Assembly (NCBI GenBank): GCA_012274445.1
Contig: JAAROD010000029.1
Span: forward strand, 1,302,001-1,366,000
Source of the DNA: Sclerotiophoma versabilis
Lineage: Eukaryota; Ascomycota; Dothideomycetes; Pleosporales; Didymellaceae
Direction: 5' to 3'
Length of the DNA stretch: 64,000 nucleotides
The notes below the pieces were generated by a model. That model was not told the origin of the DNA, did no database searches, and saw only the letters and a list, made by a program, of their open reading frames with translations. The position numbers were made by a program, and so were the translations under genes. This document shows, piece after piece, positions 11,002-22,423 of this stretch; the stretch's first letter is position 1, and every line of letters begins with the position of its first letter.

Positions 11002-13151
11002 ATGAATATGATTCTGATGCATGCTTCACGGCATGCTGCAGGTCGCAACGTATGTCTACAGAGTTCCTACGCTGAGATATCTCGATTTGTTCGAACACGC
11101 CATCACGGGATCACGTTCAATCGCGCTCCATTGTGCTCCAGAATCGCAACTCGCTCCTTCGTGAGCCCCCAGGCCGTTGCAAAACCATCATCACCAGAGC
11201 AGAAACTTCGCAAGGCGTTGGACGATTTCAAAGAATCCAGTATGCATATCGTTGTACTACACTTCCTTTGTGCTTACGAATTACAGCACGAATTCAATCT
11301 TGGAAACATCTTGATGATGAATGGACAGAGTTACGGGCCGCAAACTTGGTTCACAACAGAGCTGGCCGAGATATTGAGGTAGCTGGCTATCTGAGCACAC
11401 GACGGGATGTGAATCAGAAGCTGTCTTTCACCATGCTTCGGAGCAAGAACCAAACATGGTGCATTCAAGTTGTCTCGACTGGTAACGTCGAGGGTGAAGA
11501 AGCAGAGGCACATGTCCGCCTCAGGACTCTGAGAGATTGGACACCCGTTGTAGTTCGAGGCAGGCTTCTGGAAAGGAAGCAAGCCAAGAACGATACCTAT
11601 CTTGGAATGAAGCTGATCACAGATCGCGAGATTTCGCTCACAAGCATCACCGCCTTGAACGAGATCCCGAACGATATCATCATCAAGCAAGACACCGTTT
11701 TTGGCCCCGAGCAGCGACACCTGCAACTGCGCATTGACTCTGAGCTACGCAACAATATCATCAAGCGCCAGAAGGCTATGCAAAGGACACGGCTGGAATT
11801 GGCGGATCAAGGGTGGAAGGAAATCGAAACTCCAATTCTCTTCAAGTCAACACCCGAAGGCGCACGAGAGTTTCTTGTGCCAACACGCACCAAGGGTTTG
11901 GCGTACGCACTCCCTCAAAGTCCGCAACAATACAAACAGATCCTTATGGCCTCGGGATTCACTAGATACTACCAGTTTGCACGTTGCTTTCGCGATGAGG
12001 ATCTGAGAGCCGACCGACAGCCAGAATTCACTCAGCTCGATATGGAGATGTCTTTCGCAGCAGAGGAAGATATCATGGCTGAAATCGAGAGGTTATTAAG
12101 AGCTTTATGGTACAGGGTTCTGAAACAGAAGACGCCGGAGACCTTCCCACGAATGACCTACCAAGAAGCTATGGCTTCGTACGGATCGGACAAGCCTGAC
12201 CTGCGGTATAACTCGAAGATACACAATATTACCCAGCATCTGCCCACAGACCTGATCGGCAAGATCACGCCACTGCAAAACCCTACAGTGGAGGCTTTCA
12301 AGATTTCGATCTCCTCTGACCCCAAGGTAACACGAAGATTCATCTCAGACTTCCTGGACAGCCCAGACGGTCGATCCTTCCTCGAGAATGCGGATGGTCA
12401 ACCCGGCGTTTTCGTAGGCGACCACGCGGCACCCATGCAAGGCCTAGGACCCCTTGGCTACCAGTATGTCATGGAAGGTCCCGAAGCCCTCGCCATTGAA
12501 CACGGCGATCTTCTCATTCTACAGGCACGCCCGACAGCCCCCTTCGCTGGCGGCTCAACCGTGCTCGGCAACCTGCGCCTTGCCCTGCACAAAGCCGCTA
12601 TCGCTCAAGGCCTCATTGACCCACCAGACCAGCACGACTACAGATTCGTCTGGATCCACGACTTCCCCCTCTTTTCCCCCTCCGTCGACTCCGAGCCAGG
12701 CCAGGGCGGCACCGCGGGCCTCGCATCAACGCACCACCCCTTCACCGCACCCAAGGCACCCGAGGACGTCGATCTCCTCCTCACCGCGCCCGAAAAAGCC
12801 GTCGCCGCGCACTATGACATTGTGGTCAACGGCGTCGAGCTGGGTGGCGGCAGTCGGCGTATCCACAACGCCGAGGTCCAAGAGTTTATTTTCCGTGACG
12901 TGTTGAAGATGAAACCAGAGCGCATCGAGGACTTTAGGCACCTGCTGGATGTGCTGAGGTCGGGGTGTCCGCCGCACTGCGGAATTGCGCTGGGCTGGGA
13001 TAGATTGATGGCGATCATGTGTCACAAGGAGAGTGTGAGGGATGTCATTGCGTTCCCCAAGAGTGGGAAGGGCGAGGATCTGATGGTCAAGAGCCCGAAC
13101 AGACCGACTACAGAGCAGTGGGATACGTATGGTTTGCAGGTGAAGCAGTAG
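11002..13151 (+). CDS. MSD1: Mitochondrial aspartyl-tRNA synthetase (bacterial type)
   Basis: Two exons, 11002..11239 and 11287..13151, giving 700 aa. The 47-base intron begins GTATGC and ends TTACAG, with phase 1. The N-terminus is rich in Arg, His and Ser and lacks acidic residues, as expected for mitochondrial import; ATGs at 11002, 11008 and 11017 are all possible starts. An OB-fold anticodon-binding domain (about residues 95-215) precedes the class II catalytic core. The core has motif 2 (ARCFRDEDLRADRQPEFTQL), a bacterial-type GAD-like insertion with GDH and YQYVMEGPE segments, and motif 3 (GIALGWDRLMAIM). The enzyme charges mitochondrial tRNA-Asp, and sometimes tRNA-Asn, for organelle translation. 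Motif 3 has Trp where GxDR is usually GLDR, a conservative change. Confidence 0.93.
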
Positions 13152-13410
13152 GAGGGCTGCAGAGGAGCTCGGTATGTATGGTAGGGTTTTATGGATGTTG
13201 TACGATATATTGTAGGTCCAAGACAGTTGCATTCTCAGCGTCCTTATTTTGTATGTAAAAAATCACTGCAGCCTGAATTCTCAAAGTGTAAGCTTAATAG
13301 TATGGTTTGTAGTATTATTTTGAGGAATCGAGGTCTAATTCGATGCGGTTTTATCATGGGTATCATTACTATCGTCATGTTGACTTGAACATGGAGCTGT
13401 CAAATGCAGC

Positions 13411-15486
13411 TCAAGCTGGCCCTATCGAGAAGAATGCTCGCCTCTTCTCCCGTGCTTGCTCCTCCGAAGGCTGTTGCTCGTTCTTCGATCGCCCTCTCTT
13501 GCCCTTCCTCTGCGCCGGCTTCGACACAATAGGCTGTCTGTCGAGCGTCGGCGGCGGTGCAGGTGGCGCCGTGGACTTGACTGCTTCTTTGATCGTATCG
13601 CGAGACAGGCAAAAGTCTATGTGCGCATTGAAGGTGCTATCGTCAGGCGGCTGCGGGAGGGTGCAAATAGGGCATGTCCATTGCTCGTCTGCGACGGGTT
13701 CTGGTTGAGGTGTGACCGCCGTTCCAGTGTTCTCCTTGATCTGAGCTCTCTCGTATTCTTGTGATAGTTGCTCCAACTCGTTCATCTCTTCATTGCGTTC
13801 TCGTGCTGCCGCTTCTTCGAAGTCCTGCTCAGGCCAGACCTCCCACTCTCCGCCGGTTCGGTTGACCCTCTTTCTCGTTGGTGTATCCCCGTTCAGCCTA
13901 TTGCGTCCGAAGAAATCAATTCCAGGCTTCTTCGTGCTGATGATATGTGTGACTCTCAAGCCCATAAGGCGTAGCTTCATGTTGGGGATCTCCTTCATTA
14001 GCTTTTCCAGCATTGGCAGGCTGTACTTGTACAGATCGTCTGCACGCTGTACCGCGAACGGTGGCGTGATCTGGCGCGTGTGGACTTCGTACGTGGCAAG
14101 CTTGATCTTGATGCATAACGTTCTGCCTTTGTATTCGGTACGTTTGAGATCTCCCTCGAGCTCATCAGCAACCCACCGCAGCTTCTCACGTAAACCATCG
14201 GGCGAGCCTAGTTCTCTGAACGTAGTCTCGGTTCCAACGCTTTTGCGATGGGATTCCTCAGGCTGTTGTATCTTGGTGCGTCCAAGGCCTAGATAGCATT
14301 GCATCAAAAATTGGAATGCTTTTTGCCCGAAGAGCTGGGCTAGGTAGGCTCGTTGCGCGTATATATCCCCGCATGTCTTGATACCGATGGCGTCTAGCTC
14401 GCGCTCGAAGACACGCCCAATACCATTGACCTTTCGGGTTGGCATCGTCTTCATAAATGCCATGATAGTCTGTCGATCACTCGGTAGGAAGAACTGTCCA
14501 TTAGGCTTGTTTTTGTTGGAGCCAATCTTCGCCAATTTAGCATTAGCGGCAATTCCAGCAGACACTGTGATCTTTGCCTTCTCAAAGACTTCAGCTCGTA
14601 GCTGGCTGACGACATCCTCTGGACCCATGTCACGGTCGTTGCAGTATTGCGTGATATTGAGGTAAGCCTCGTCGCAGCTGGCGCTTTCGAAGTTTGGATC
14701 ATACAGGGCCAGGACTTCACGGACCTCCTGTGCTTTCGCCATGTACTTTGAGAAGTTCAGAGGCACACAAACGAGCTGCGGACAGAGCTTCATAGCGACA
14801 AAGCCAGCCATGCCTGAGCGACACCCAAATTTCCTCGCATGGTAGTTGCAGGTGGTCAGCACACCCTTACCAACCGCCATGGGTACCTCCTTCAGCTCAG
14901 GCCTGTCCAGCTCCTCTACTGCTGCGTAGAAGGCATCGCAGTCGAGATGCACCACGGTCTGGCTCAGGTCTCGGCCGAGTTCCAGTTCTGCGATGTAGTC
15001 ATCCGCGCGGCGTAGGTCTGACGAAAGGTCAAGCTTCTCTATCTGAGCCTTTCTTGCCAGGATCTTTGCGATCTTCTCTGTGAGACTTTTGTCCTTGGCT
15101 TCCTCGTTGTTGAAGAACTTGGAGCCCTTTGAGGCGTTGTATATGATCTCTGAGACCTTCAGCTGGTCGACCGAGTCCTGGCCGGCCTTAGTGAGCGATG
15201 GCCCTAGCAAATGATATTTCAAGGAGTCGTGCTCGGTCGAGGCAGCGTTTGGCGGCTGCGGGGAATCTGAGGCTTGGCCTGCTGGCCGCATGGCTCTGGC
15301 GCTCTGACGCAGGGCTGGCGGCGGTGCAGGGGGTTCGGTCGACGCGGTCACGGTGGGAGGCGCCGCTGTCCCGAGCGCGTCCGCTGCCTCGGTGGAGACA
15401 TGGCGGGCTGGAGGTGAGATGGAGGCGTGGGGTTGCGGCGGTGAGTGCGGCGGTGAAAGGGTAGACCCTGGCGCACTGCTGGTCAT
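13411..15486 (-). CDS. POLK: DNA polymerase kappa (DinB, Y family) with UBZ finger
   Basis: Single exon on the minus strand, 691 aa. The first 85 residues are Pro/Ala/Ser-rich and low complexity. The N-clasp region typical of Pol kappa follows (about 90-175). The palm carries the metal-binding acids D182 (VHLDCDAFYAAVE) and D272/E273 (SCDEAYLNI). Thumb, finger and little-finger regions follow to about residue 520. Near the C-terminus a Cys2-His-Cys finger (WTCPICTLPQ...FNAHIDFCLS) matches the UBZ4 class that binds ubiquitinated PCNA. The end of the protein is basic (RKGKRGRSK) and probably nuclear-localising. The protein performs error-prone bypass of minor-groove adducts at stalled forks. 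All catalytic residues are present. An internal ATG at M66 could give a shorter start. Confidence 0.96.
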   Translation of the reverse strand: MTSSAPGSTLSPPHSPPQPHASISPPARHVSTEAADALGTAAPPTVTASTEPPAPPPALRQSARAMRPAGQASDSPQPPNAASTEHDSLKYHLLGPSLTKAGQDSVDQLKVSEIIYNASKGSKFFNNEEAKDKSLTEKIAKILARKAQIEKLDLSSDLRRADDYIAELELGRDLSQTVVHLDCDAFYAAVEELDRPELKEVPMAVGKGVLTTCNYHARKFGCRSGMAGFVAMKLCPQLVCVPLNFSKYMAKAQEVREVLALYDPNFESASCDEAYLNITQYCNDRDMGPEDVVSQLRAEVFEKAKITVSAGIAANAKLAKIGSNKNKPNGQFFLPSDRQTIMAFMKTMPTRKVNGIGRVFERELDAIGIKTCGDIYAQRAYLAQLFGQKAFQFLMQCYLGLGRTKIQQPEESHRKSVGTETTFRELGSPDGLREKLRWVADELEGDLKRTEYKGRTLCIKIKLATYEVHTRQITPPFAVQRADDLYKYSLPMLEKLMKEIPNMKLRLMGLRVTHIISTKKPGIDFFGRNRLNGDTPTRKRVNRTGGEWEVWPEQDFEEAAARERNEEMNELEQLSQEYERAQIKENTGTAVTPQPEPVADEQWTCPICTLPQPPDDSTFNAHIDFCLSRDTIKEAVKSTAPPAPPPTLDRQPIVSKPAQRKGKRGRSKNEQQPSEEQAREKRRAFFSIGPA

Positions 15487-15970
15487 GTTAAAGGCATCGA
15501 CATGGTGATGGGGGCGGCGATAGTGGTGTTGCCCATGGCGAGATGACGGCTTCGCGATTCATGACGCGCTACATGGCGCTAGTCGTGCGCTAGCCATGCA
15601 GGGCAAGCGGCCGAGGATTCATCAGGGATCAACGAAGGCCATAGATCTGGTTGCAATCACACCACAACAGACACACTCCCCGCCCGAGGACCCCTCTCTG
15701 ACTCCCAGGAGAGATGGATACGACCGCGACTACCATCAACACTCAGCCACCGTCATCGTAGCGCGGGGTTACCACTGACGCCTGCCACCGCCGTCGACGC
15801 CTGCGTCCACCGCCTCCGCCCGAAGAAACACCAAGCCAAACAAGCGACCATCACAACCACGAACCCCCAGCAACCCCCCAGCAACCACCCCATTGCCACC
15901 TCCCACGGCCATGGTCGGTCTCTGCTTTGGCACCCTTCTCCTCACCTAACACCCTGCTACTGTCCGGAGG
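15487..15970. other. Divergent intergenic region
   Basis: 484 bases between the Pol kappa start and the start of the coiled-coil protein gene, so it contains both promoters. The right half is C-rich on the plus strand (runs of ccaccgccg and cccccagc), typical of fungal 5' leaders. No gene is visible. Confidence 0.6.
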
Positions 15971-18112
15971 ATGCCCATCGACCGAACCACCCCAAACAAC
16001 CCGCGGCCTCTGAAGCCCACGCTCGCTAGCAATCGAACCGCCGCAAACGGCAAGACGCCCGTCACCCCTCGCCTCGCCCTCGCGCCCTCGACGCCTTCCA
16101 GTGGCTCTTCGCAGACAAGCCGCACTGTGCGCAGCGCCAATGGAGTCACTCCGCGGCTCGCAGCCCCCATCAAGGAGGACACCACCAAGTCCTTTCTCAG
16201 CACCAACGTCACGCCGCGCACCGCGACACGGAAGTCGCGCGTAGGAGTGAGCAGCAACTCGTCCACGCCCAGCGCCTCGCCTGCAACGACCCCTATTAGC
16301 TCGCGCCCCTCGTCCACGGTCGATTTTGCGCACAGGGAGCACGGTTCTGCTCCAAGTGGGCCTGCAATAAATCCGAACCACAGGCCACGGAGCACGGTGG
16401 GGAGCAACAACCACAACGGCCCGCCAACGCCTCGACTGCCGTTGTCAAACATCTACAACCATACTCCGCCCGAGGCTAGCCAAATAAAAGATGCCTCGCC
16501 AATGTTCTTCCATGCGAATAGCGTCAGGTCGCCAAGGGAGCAAGTGCCTCCACAGAGACCTCCGCAGAAGAAGCCTGCACTCTTCTTCCATGCAAACGGT
16601 GACCAGCATAACAGCCCGCAAAGACCCGCCGTTCCATCGCCACCATCTTCAGCAGTAGGCAGGCCATCCTCGGCTGTTGGCAAGGCGTCTTCAAATATTG
16701 GCAAAGCGTCTTCAACTGTGGGCAGGCCCCAGCTCGAAAGCAAGTTCCTTCACGCCGACTCGACTCCAGAAGTGCGACCCCTGCCAATCTTAAGTCCACC
16801 AATTATCGCGGCTACACCAGACCTGGTCCCAAATCCAACTGCTCCGCAAGGACCCACGGTTCGGGCCCTTTCGCCAACCAAGGATTGGGGGCACTTATCG
16901 TACCGTAAGGGCGCCTCACAGGTCATCCGGCCAAATCTGCACACACGCAACTCAGCTCTGTCTGTTCTGTCTGGCATCAGTGCAACAGAAGAGCCTGACA
17001 ACTCCCGAAGACGGTCTAGCGTAACTTCGTCGCTCAGCAGGCCCGGACACTACAAAAGTGCCAGTCTTTCGTCTATCGACTCTGTTGCTGACTTGAGAAG
17101 AGTGCCCTCTTACGAAGCCCACACCACTACCCCAAGCCCTGTGAATCATGGTAATCGCGTCGTCAGCAATGGCTCATCAGTAGCTGACAATACCGCCCCA
17201 ACCCCGTCGCCTTTGGCCATCAGTCAGAACGCGCTACCCTCGCCTGGGTTAGCAAGCCCTACGAAAGCTGTCGGAGGCCAAACTCCACTTGAGATGGCTA
17301 ACGAGCTAGCAGCAAATGCTCGACGAGAGCGAAAAGTCCTTGATCTTGAAATAAGTAACTCGTCTCTTCTTGCCATCAATCGGTCACTAGAGAAGGAGAT
17401 GCGTAAGCAAAAGGCCGAGCTGAAACGCCTGCGTCGAATGAGTCGTGCAGGTCGCTTCTCAATTGACGCTCTCGGCTCGAACCTCGACACATTCACTGTA
17501 AAGAGGGCAAGTGACCTCTCTGATATGTCAGAGGTGGAGGAGGAGGAAGAAGAAGAGGTACCTTCAGAGGAGGAGGTAGAGAGCAGCGAGTCTTCCTTCG
17601 ACGAGAGTGTGCTCGAAAACAGTGTCCAAGCAGAGCGCGACGAAACATATCGCCTTAAGGACGAGAAGCGTCTTCAGCTGGACCTGGCAAAGCACCGGGA
17701 CTTACTCATGGACAGTCAGAAGATGAACGAGAGCTTGAAGCGATGCCTGGGCTGGACAGATCAACTCATCAAAGATGCACAGAAGGCTCTCGATTACAAG
17801 GTCAATATTAGCGATGTAAGGCTTGGCGGTCGAGTGCTTGTCACAGAAGACGACGAAGAGGAGGACACAACCAGCCACGAGGATGCAAGAGGCCTTCTCA
17901 GCCCCTGGAGTCCACCGCAGCGTGCTACCGATACCCTCGACCTACCGCTGCCCGACTTTGCTCGAGCAGAAAATCGCGACAGCGGCGTCGACGTTGGTCG
18001 CGTGAAGCACGATGGCCACGATCTACCTGATGAGTTCTCCCCACTCGGCCCACCCTTTGGCGACAGACTATCTTACCTTCACGCTGCTATCGATGCTATT
18101 GAAGCGTCATAG
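15971..18112 (+). CDS. Ser/Pro-rich coiled-coil protein, unknown function
   Basis: Single exon, 713 aa, start at the first ATG. The N-terminal two thirds is disordered and very rich in Ser, Thr, Pro and Arg, with several TPR-type SP/TP sites that could be phosphorylated. It has three copies of an F-[FL]-H-A-[ND] motif (residues 179-183, 205-209 and 259-263) and a short tandem repeat of SSxVG[RK] units between the last two. About residues 440-490 form a basic, strongly helical segment (ELAANARRERKVLDLE then SLEKEMRKQKAELKRLRRM). An acidic stretch follows and then a second helical region (RDETYRLKDEKRLQLDLAKH). The overall plan resembles fungal cortical, septation or spindle-pole scaffold proteins, but I do not recognise the family. 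Codon use and length make it a confident gene. Confidence 0.85.
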   Translation: MPIDRTTPNNPRPLKPTLASNRTAANGKTPVTPRLALAPSTPSSGSSQTSRTVRSANGVTPRLAAPIKEDTTKSFLSTNVTPRTATRKSRVGVSSNSSTPSASPATTPISSRPSSTVDFAHREHGSAPSGPAINPNHRPRSTVGSNNHNGPPTPRLPLSNIYNHTPPEASQIKDASPMFFHANSVRSPREQVPPQRPPQKKPALFFHANGDQHNSPQRPAVPSPPSSAVGRPSSAVGKASSNIGKASSTVGRPQLESKFLHADSTPEVRPLPILSPPIIAATPDLVPNPTAPQGPTVRALSPTKDWGHLSYRKGASQVIRPNLHTRNSALSVLSGISATEEPDNSRRRSSVTSSLSRPGHYKSASLSSIDSVADLRRVPSYEAHTTTPSPVNHGNRVVSNGSSVADNTAPTPSPLAISQNALPSPGLASPTKAVGGQTPLEMANELAANARRERKVLDLEISNSSLLAINRSLEKEMRKQKAELKRLRRMSRAGRFSIDALGSNLDTFTVKRASDLSDMSEVEEEEEEEVPSEEEVESSESSFDESVLENSVQAERDETYRLKDEKRLQLDLAKHRDLLMDSQKMNESLKRCLGWTDQLIKDAQKALDYKVNISDVRLGGRVLVTEDDEEEDTTSHEDARGLLSPWSPPQRATDTLDLPLPDFARAENRDSGVDVGRVKHDGHDLPDEFSPLGPPFGDRLSYLHAAIDAIEAS
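16640..16740 (+). repeat. Coding tandem repeat (SSxVG[RK] units)
   Basis: About five imperfect units of roughly 24 bases encode SSAVGRP, SSAVGKA, SSNIGKA and SSTVGRP within the coiled-coil protein gene. The units differ by point changes and keep frame. The register suggests past slippage or unequal exchange. Confidence 0.7.
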
Positions 18113-19066
18113 TATGCAAACCCTTTTCAACCATCTTTTGTTTCCTTTGTCATCTCTCGCATATACCACGGCGCTCGTTACCCGGTCTGGCGTTTCGTAC
18201 ATGTTCTTGTTTTTTTTGGATTTCATCTGGCGCAATCGGTACACACCACACTCTACTACGATGACGAATTTCATTCCTCTCGTACTTTAGAGTCTTTCCA
18301 TTCAGGACACTAGATCCTAGCTCTTCCATTTGACTGTTTATGTAACATGGGCGAGTCACTGGGATGCATGTTGGCACAAGACCATCACCTTCAGCGTTTG
18401 GCTTCAATCTTGGCCGCGTTGGCTTGGCTGCGCTTTTTTTCACTAAGCCGTAAACCACTACTACTTCATTGTGTGTTTTCATGAGATACCCCCGATCGAA
18501 ACTGCATCCCTTCTGTAGTCTGGAATACTATCTTATGCTGCTCTGCCCGCCCAACCAACGTCTGAAGTCAGTGAGCTGCACGTGAACGTACAACATGCTT
18601 GTGAGACTTACAGATACGCTGACTCATGCGATGGTATACATTGCTGGATTTTAATTGTATAAGCGTGTTTGGCTGAGTATACTCTTCTGGTCAACTTTCC
18701 TATCGAGTAGTTATGCGTTGCTATCGAAAACTTCACGCTAATAGCATGCCCTTGGTACACCCAAGCAGAGAATGGAGCCTGTGCCGAACGCTCAAACTCG
18801 TAACGCGAGACATTACGAACCGATAATAAGACTAGGTATGAAGAAGATATGTATGATTTCCTGACTGCCTAGAAGCAGCCCTCTACTACTAATATGTTTG
18901 TAATCATGTCCCGTCACGTATCGCCGATACGAAGTCTACCGGAAAGCAATGCATGCACTTGTCCACCACAATCTAGGGTATTATCATCTCTACAATGTGC
19001 TTAAAAGCAAAAAAAAAAAAAAAAAAGTCATCCTCCCCAATCTACCATCTAATATGCCAATGCCCC
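18113..19066. other. Convergent intergenic region with an A18 run
   Basis: 954 bases between the stops of the plus-strand coiled-coil gene and the minus-strand ZIP transporter gene, so it holds both 3' untranslated regions. A homopolymer of about 18 adenines lies at 19010-19027, close to the end of the ZIP gene. No gene is seen. Confidence 0.6.
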
Positions 19067-20330
19067 CTAAGCCCAGTAACCGAGCAGCGCCATCAACCCG
19101 GCACCGAGGATCAATAACCCAAACGCGTACAATGTCCTGCTCACAGGTCCCTTCTGCATGTACGGGCTGAACATGAACTCGTGCGCCATCAACTCAACCA
19201 GACCGGTGTAAATCAGGATACCCGCGCTGATGGAGTCAAAGATGCCGTTCACAATGAGCGTGGTCTGCGACTCGGGCGCGAACGTGGTCCGGACACCGAG
19301 ACCGATCGCGATAGCAATGGGTGTCGAGATACCATATCCGAGACCCAGGAGATACGGTGTCCAGCGCTTGCTCTTTGGCCATGGGACCTCAGCAAGACGG
19401 GCACCAAGACCGAGGCCTTCGAATGTCTGGTGGAAAACGAGAACAATGTAAAGTGTGATGAACTCGTCACCGGCGACGGCGAGGGTCAGACCGACGAAGA
19501 TGGAGTGGAAGATGACACCAAATTCGAGGATGAAGACGGCGGTGAGCTGAGCGGCGTATGTCTCCGGAATGGTGCTATGCGATTCCCAGTTTGGGGCGAG
19601 CGTCGAATTGTCTACGTGGTCGCGCTGGTGGCCAAGGTGGTCCTCGCCGCGGACATGGGAGGGCCTCGGTTGTGCTTCTTCCTGAGGGACGCGCTTGTCT
19701 TCAAGACTGTGATCGTCGCTGTGAGAGTGGACATCACCGTGAGAGTGGTCATGTCCACCTCCGAATTTGGCGTAGCGCATAGTCATCAATTCAAGGAAGA
19801 ACATGACCAAGGCGGTCATGAGTGCAATTGCCTCGGGCCATGGGTAAGTGTCCGAGGAGATGGTCTGGCCAACGAGACATGGGTCACCGAGGGCCTCGTT
19901 TGCAGGGGCAAGTAGATGGATGAATGCTGTTGCAATGATAACACCGGAACCGAAGTATTTGGCCACGAAAAATGTCCAGGCAGGTACCAGCTTAGTCTTT
20001 GCCCGTTTGGCAAAGGTTGGGAAGATCGCACCTTTGACGAATTAGCATGTATTCATAACCAAGTGCAGTAAGGCTGGGTGATCTTGGGAAGCTAAGTTGA
20101 AGAGTGCTTGATGTGATATGTATAGACAGATGTGAAGTATAGGGCACTTGATGTACCGCAAACGAAAGTGACTTACCCCATAATGAACCCACAAGGATAA
20201 CAAAGATTGATGATATACGAACGCCCATACGTCCATCATAATCGTTGGAACCATTGCAGGCAGGCGTTGTGTCCGTCTCAGGTTCCTGTCGTAGCACCAG
20301 TCGTGCGACTTCCATAGCTGTGGTGTCCAT
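19067..20330 (-). CDS. ZIP-family zinc/iron transporter (ZRT type)
   Basis: Two exons on the minus strand, 20330..20177 and 20031..19067, giving 372 aa. The 145-base intron starts GTAAGTC and ends GTCAAAG; the join restores GSLWGAIFP in the first transmembrane segment. Eight membrane segments are expected. The metal-binding helices are clear: TM4 has HSIFVGL (H227) and TM5 has HQTFEGLGLG (H252). The loop between TM3 and TM4 is His-rich (GHDHSHGDVHSHSDDH, about residues 144-159), the usual regulatory metal-sensing loop. It resembles fungal Zrt1/Zrt2 plasma-membrane zinc importers, whose expression rises in zinc starvation; I saw no certain zinc-responsive element upstream. High or low affinity cannot be decided from sequence. 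Confidence 0.94.
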
Positions 20331-22423
20331 GGTGAAGGTAACCGGGTGTTACTCAAGTCGATCTGGGGAAGATGAGGGTGCAGTGGGATCGTCTTGTATA
20401 ACACAAATATTGGCGCACTTCTTTAGCCTCCGATCTAACGAGGGAGACTATCGTGATCCAGATTTGTGGATTGACAGATCACAAACGCTTGGTTTGATCG
20501 ATCCCAGCTTGGTGGTTCTTGTCCTGCAGATGAAAAAGCTTGGGATGCAGGTCTTCTTATTGCGCCGAGGGGAATAAGCAAATTCAGCACCTTGATGGAC
20601 GAACGGAAGTAATTGCTGAAACGGCTTGGTGCAGCTTGAAAATCTGGCAGGCTCGACAGCGGATGTAGAGCACCTTGATGTCTGCGCTAAGCATCAAACC
20701 CTCCGTTTCCGTCACAGTTTGGGCTAATGAACAAGGATGGCGCAAGCTCCAAATGCTGCTTATCTGCCGTTCGAGCCTTTCGCTCAATTGCAGACGGACA
20801 AATGGCGCCGCGGTCGCGCTCATTGGGAGGCCACATGGTATCGTGAAGTGGTGTTGCAGTCCACGTTCCTGTAAGACTACCGGACAAATTTAACAGCGAA
20901 TCAGCGTGGGAGGATTCTTCTCGGCAAAAGGGCACAACCAAGCGAACCGCACGCTCGGAGTTCTCAGACTCAAGTGTACGCCATTCCCAAGTTCCATCTC
21001 TTCAATGTCAATGCTGTGTGAGTAGAGGCGACATAGAGTGCTCAATACTTCAACAATCATTCTTTTTGCCGCAACCGTGTTATTCTACGACCCAGGCTGT
21101 CTCTCGGCTGCCGTACCGACTACTCGAGAATGATGGGGTCAGTCTCGGTTAAGTCCGATGCTATCGTGAAGGCTTCGTGGTTCGGTGGGGAAGCGGTGTT
21201 ATTTCGATCTGAAGCACCGACGTCCTCACCGACGACTCCCATGATCGAAAGGGCCGCTGGTGGCACTTGAGGAGTGTTGCATCGCACAACAGAGCAGCAC
21301 AACAAAACGCTGCCCCCCCCCCCCCCCCAATCACCCTCAGAGAAAACAACCGCGCGTTCCACTATTTTGGACATTCACTGTTCAAGCGATTCTTAAGTAT
21401 TACCCCACGCGCAAATCCAATTGGAGTTTATCTCGGCATACTGTTTGTAGCCGAACTTACGAATTGCACGAGGACCGGTGCGCTTGACACCATACCAATG
21501 CCGAACTATTAGGGAAAAAGCCAGGATTAAGGCGCCCGCTGGGTCTGTTGGACTTCCATGGCACACCCTGCGTCAGAGAGGTTGAAGACTATTAAGGCTA
21601 CGTAGATTGAGTTCTGACGTGACTCCAACGTACACACTTTGGCTTATTGACCCAGCTCTTCCATTGGCGGCCTTGCGCGTCACCAGATGTGACAGCAATG
21701 GAACTCGAAACACGTCAAATAGAGCACAACAGAGGCGCAGTAGGTTTGTCGCCCACGGTGTTGCGCGTGCTTGTCATACATCTTGGCACCATCGTTCGAC
21801 GGAGGAATAGACCCTGTTGGCCCAAGAAGCCTGTTTTTGGCAGCTTTGCAAGGCGGACGAGACGCCTCAACAGCGGATTAGAATTGGTTGAGCTGATGTC
21901 ACGTGGCTGTCATACGAGACATCCAGAGTGCGATCCTTGACCCTTTGCGTGCTTGGTACTGTGGGGTACATCGGGCGATCGATGATGGCATTTCGCGGTT
22001 TTCGATGGCTGTGCGCATCGCGAATCCTCCGACCGCCAGCATTGCAGCGCTGCAGTTACTGATAACTACTACAAAGCATCAATCCTCATCTATTGAGGAG
22101 CCGTTCAGCATCTAGATACTGCTGCGGAGGGTCTTGTACCTCTGCATCGCGTTGTTGGACGGCGCTTGGACTGCGATCCAGCTCCAACTATCCCGTCACC
22201 ACAGCCAATGGTGTCTGCATGCAGTGAGGGGAGATGACGTCGTGACTTCCTACTTGGTACAGCTCCTGCAAGAGCTCGGGGCAGGTGACAGCATAACGCC
22301 CTCCGAGCTGTTGCCTGTCTCTCCTCTTTAAAACCTCAGCTGCTGCTGGTCTCTTCTCGACCCTTCATCCTTCAATCGAAGTATCGTCGCTGTCTCTCAA
22401 CTTGCAGTCGCACCACCGCCATC
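20331..22423. other. Large divergent intergenic region with a poly-C run
   Basis: 2.1 kb between the ZIP transporter start and the rhodopsin start, both of which must take their promoters from here. A run of about 14 cytosines lies at 21315-21328. Just upstream of the rhodopsin the plus strand becomes pyrimidine-rich (ctctcctctt... and cttctcgacccttcatcc), typical of a strongly expressed fungal promoter. Open frames are short and overlapping; no gene is supported. Confidence 0.55.

Noticed and set aside
21315..21328. Poly-C run as a possible assembly gap or structural element
   Set aside because: A single homopolymer in an intergenic region; no flanking structure or repeat was found.
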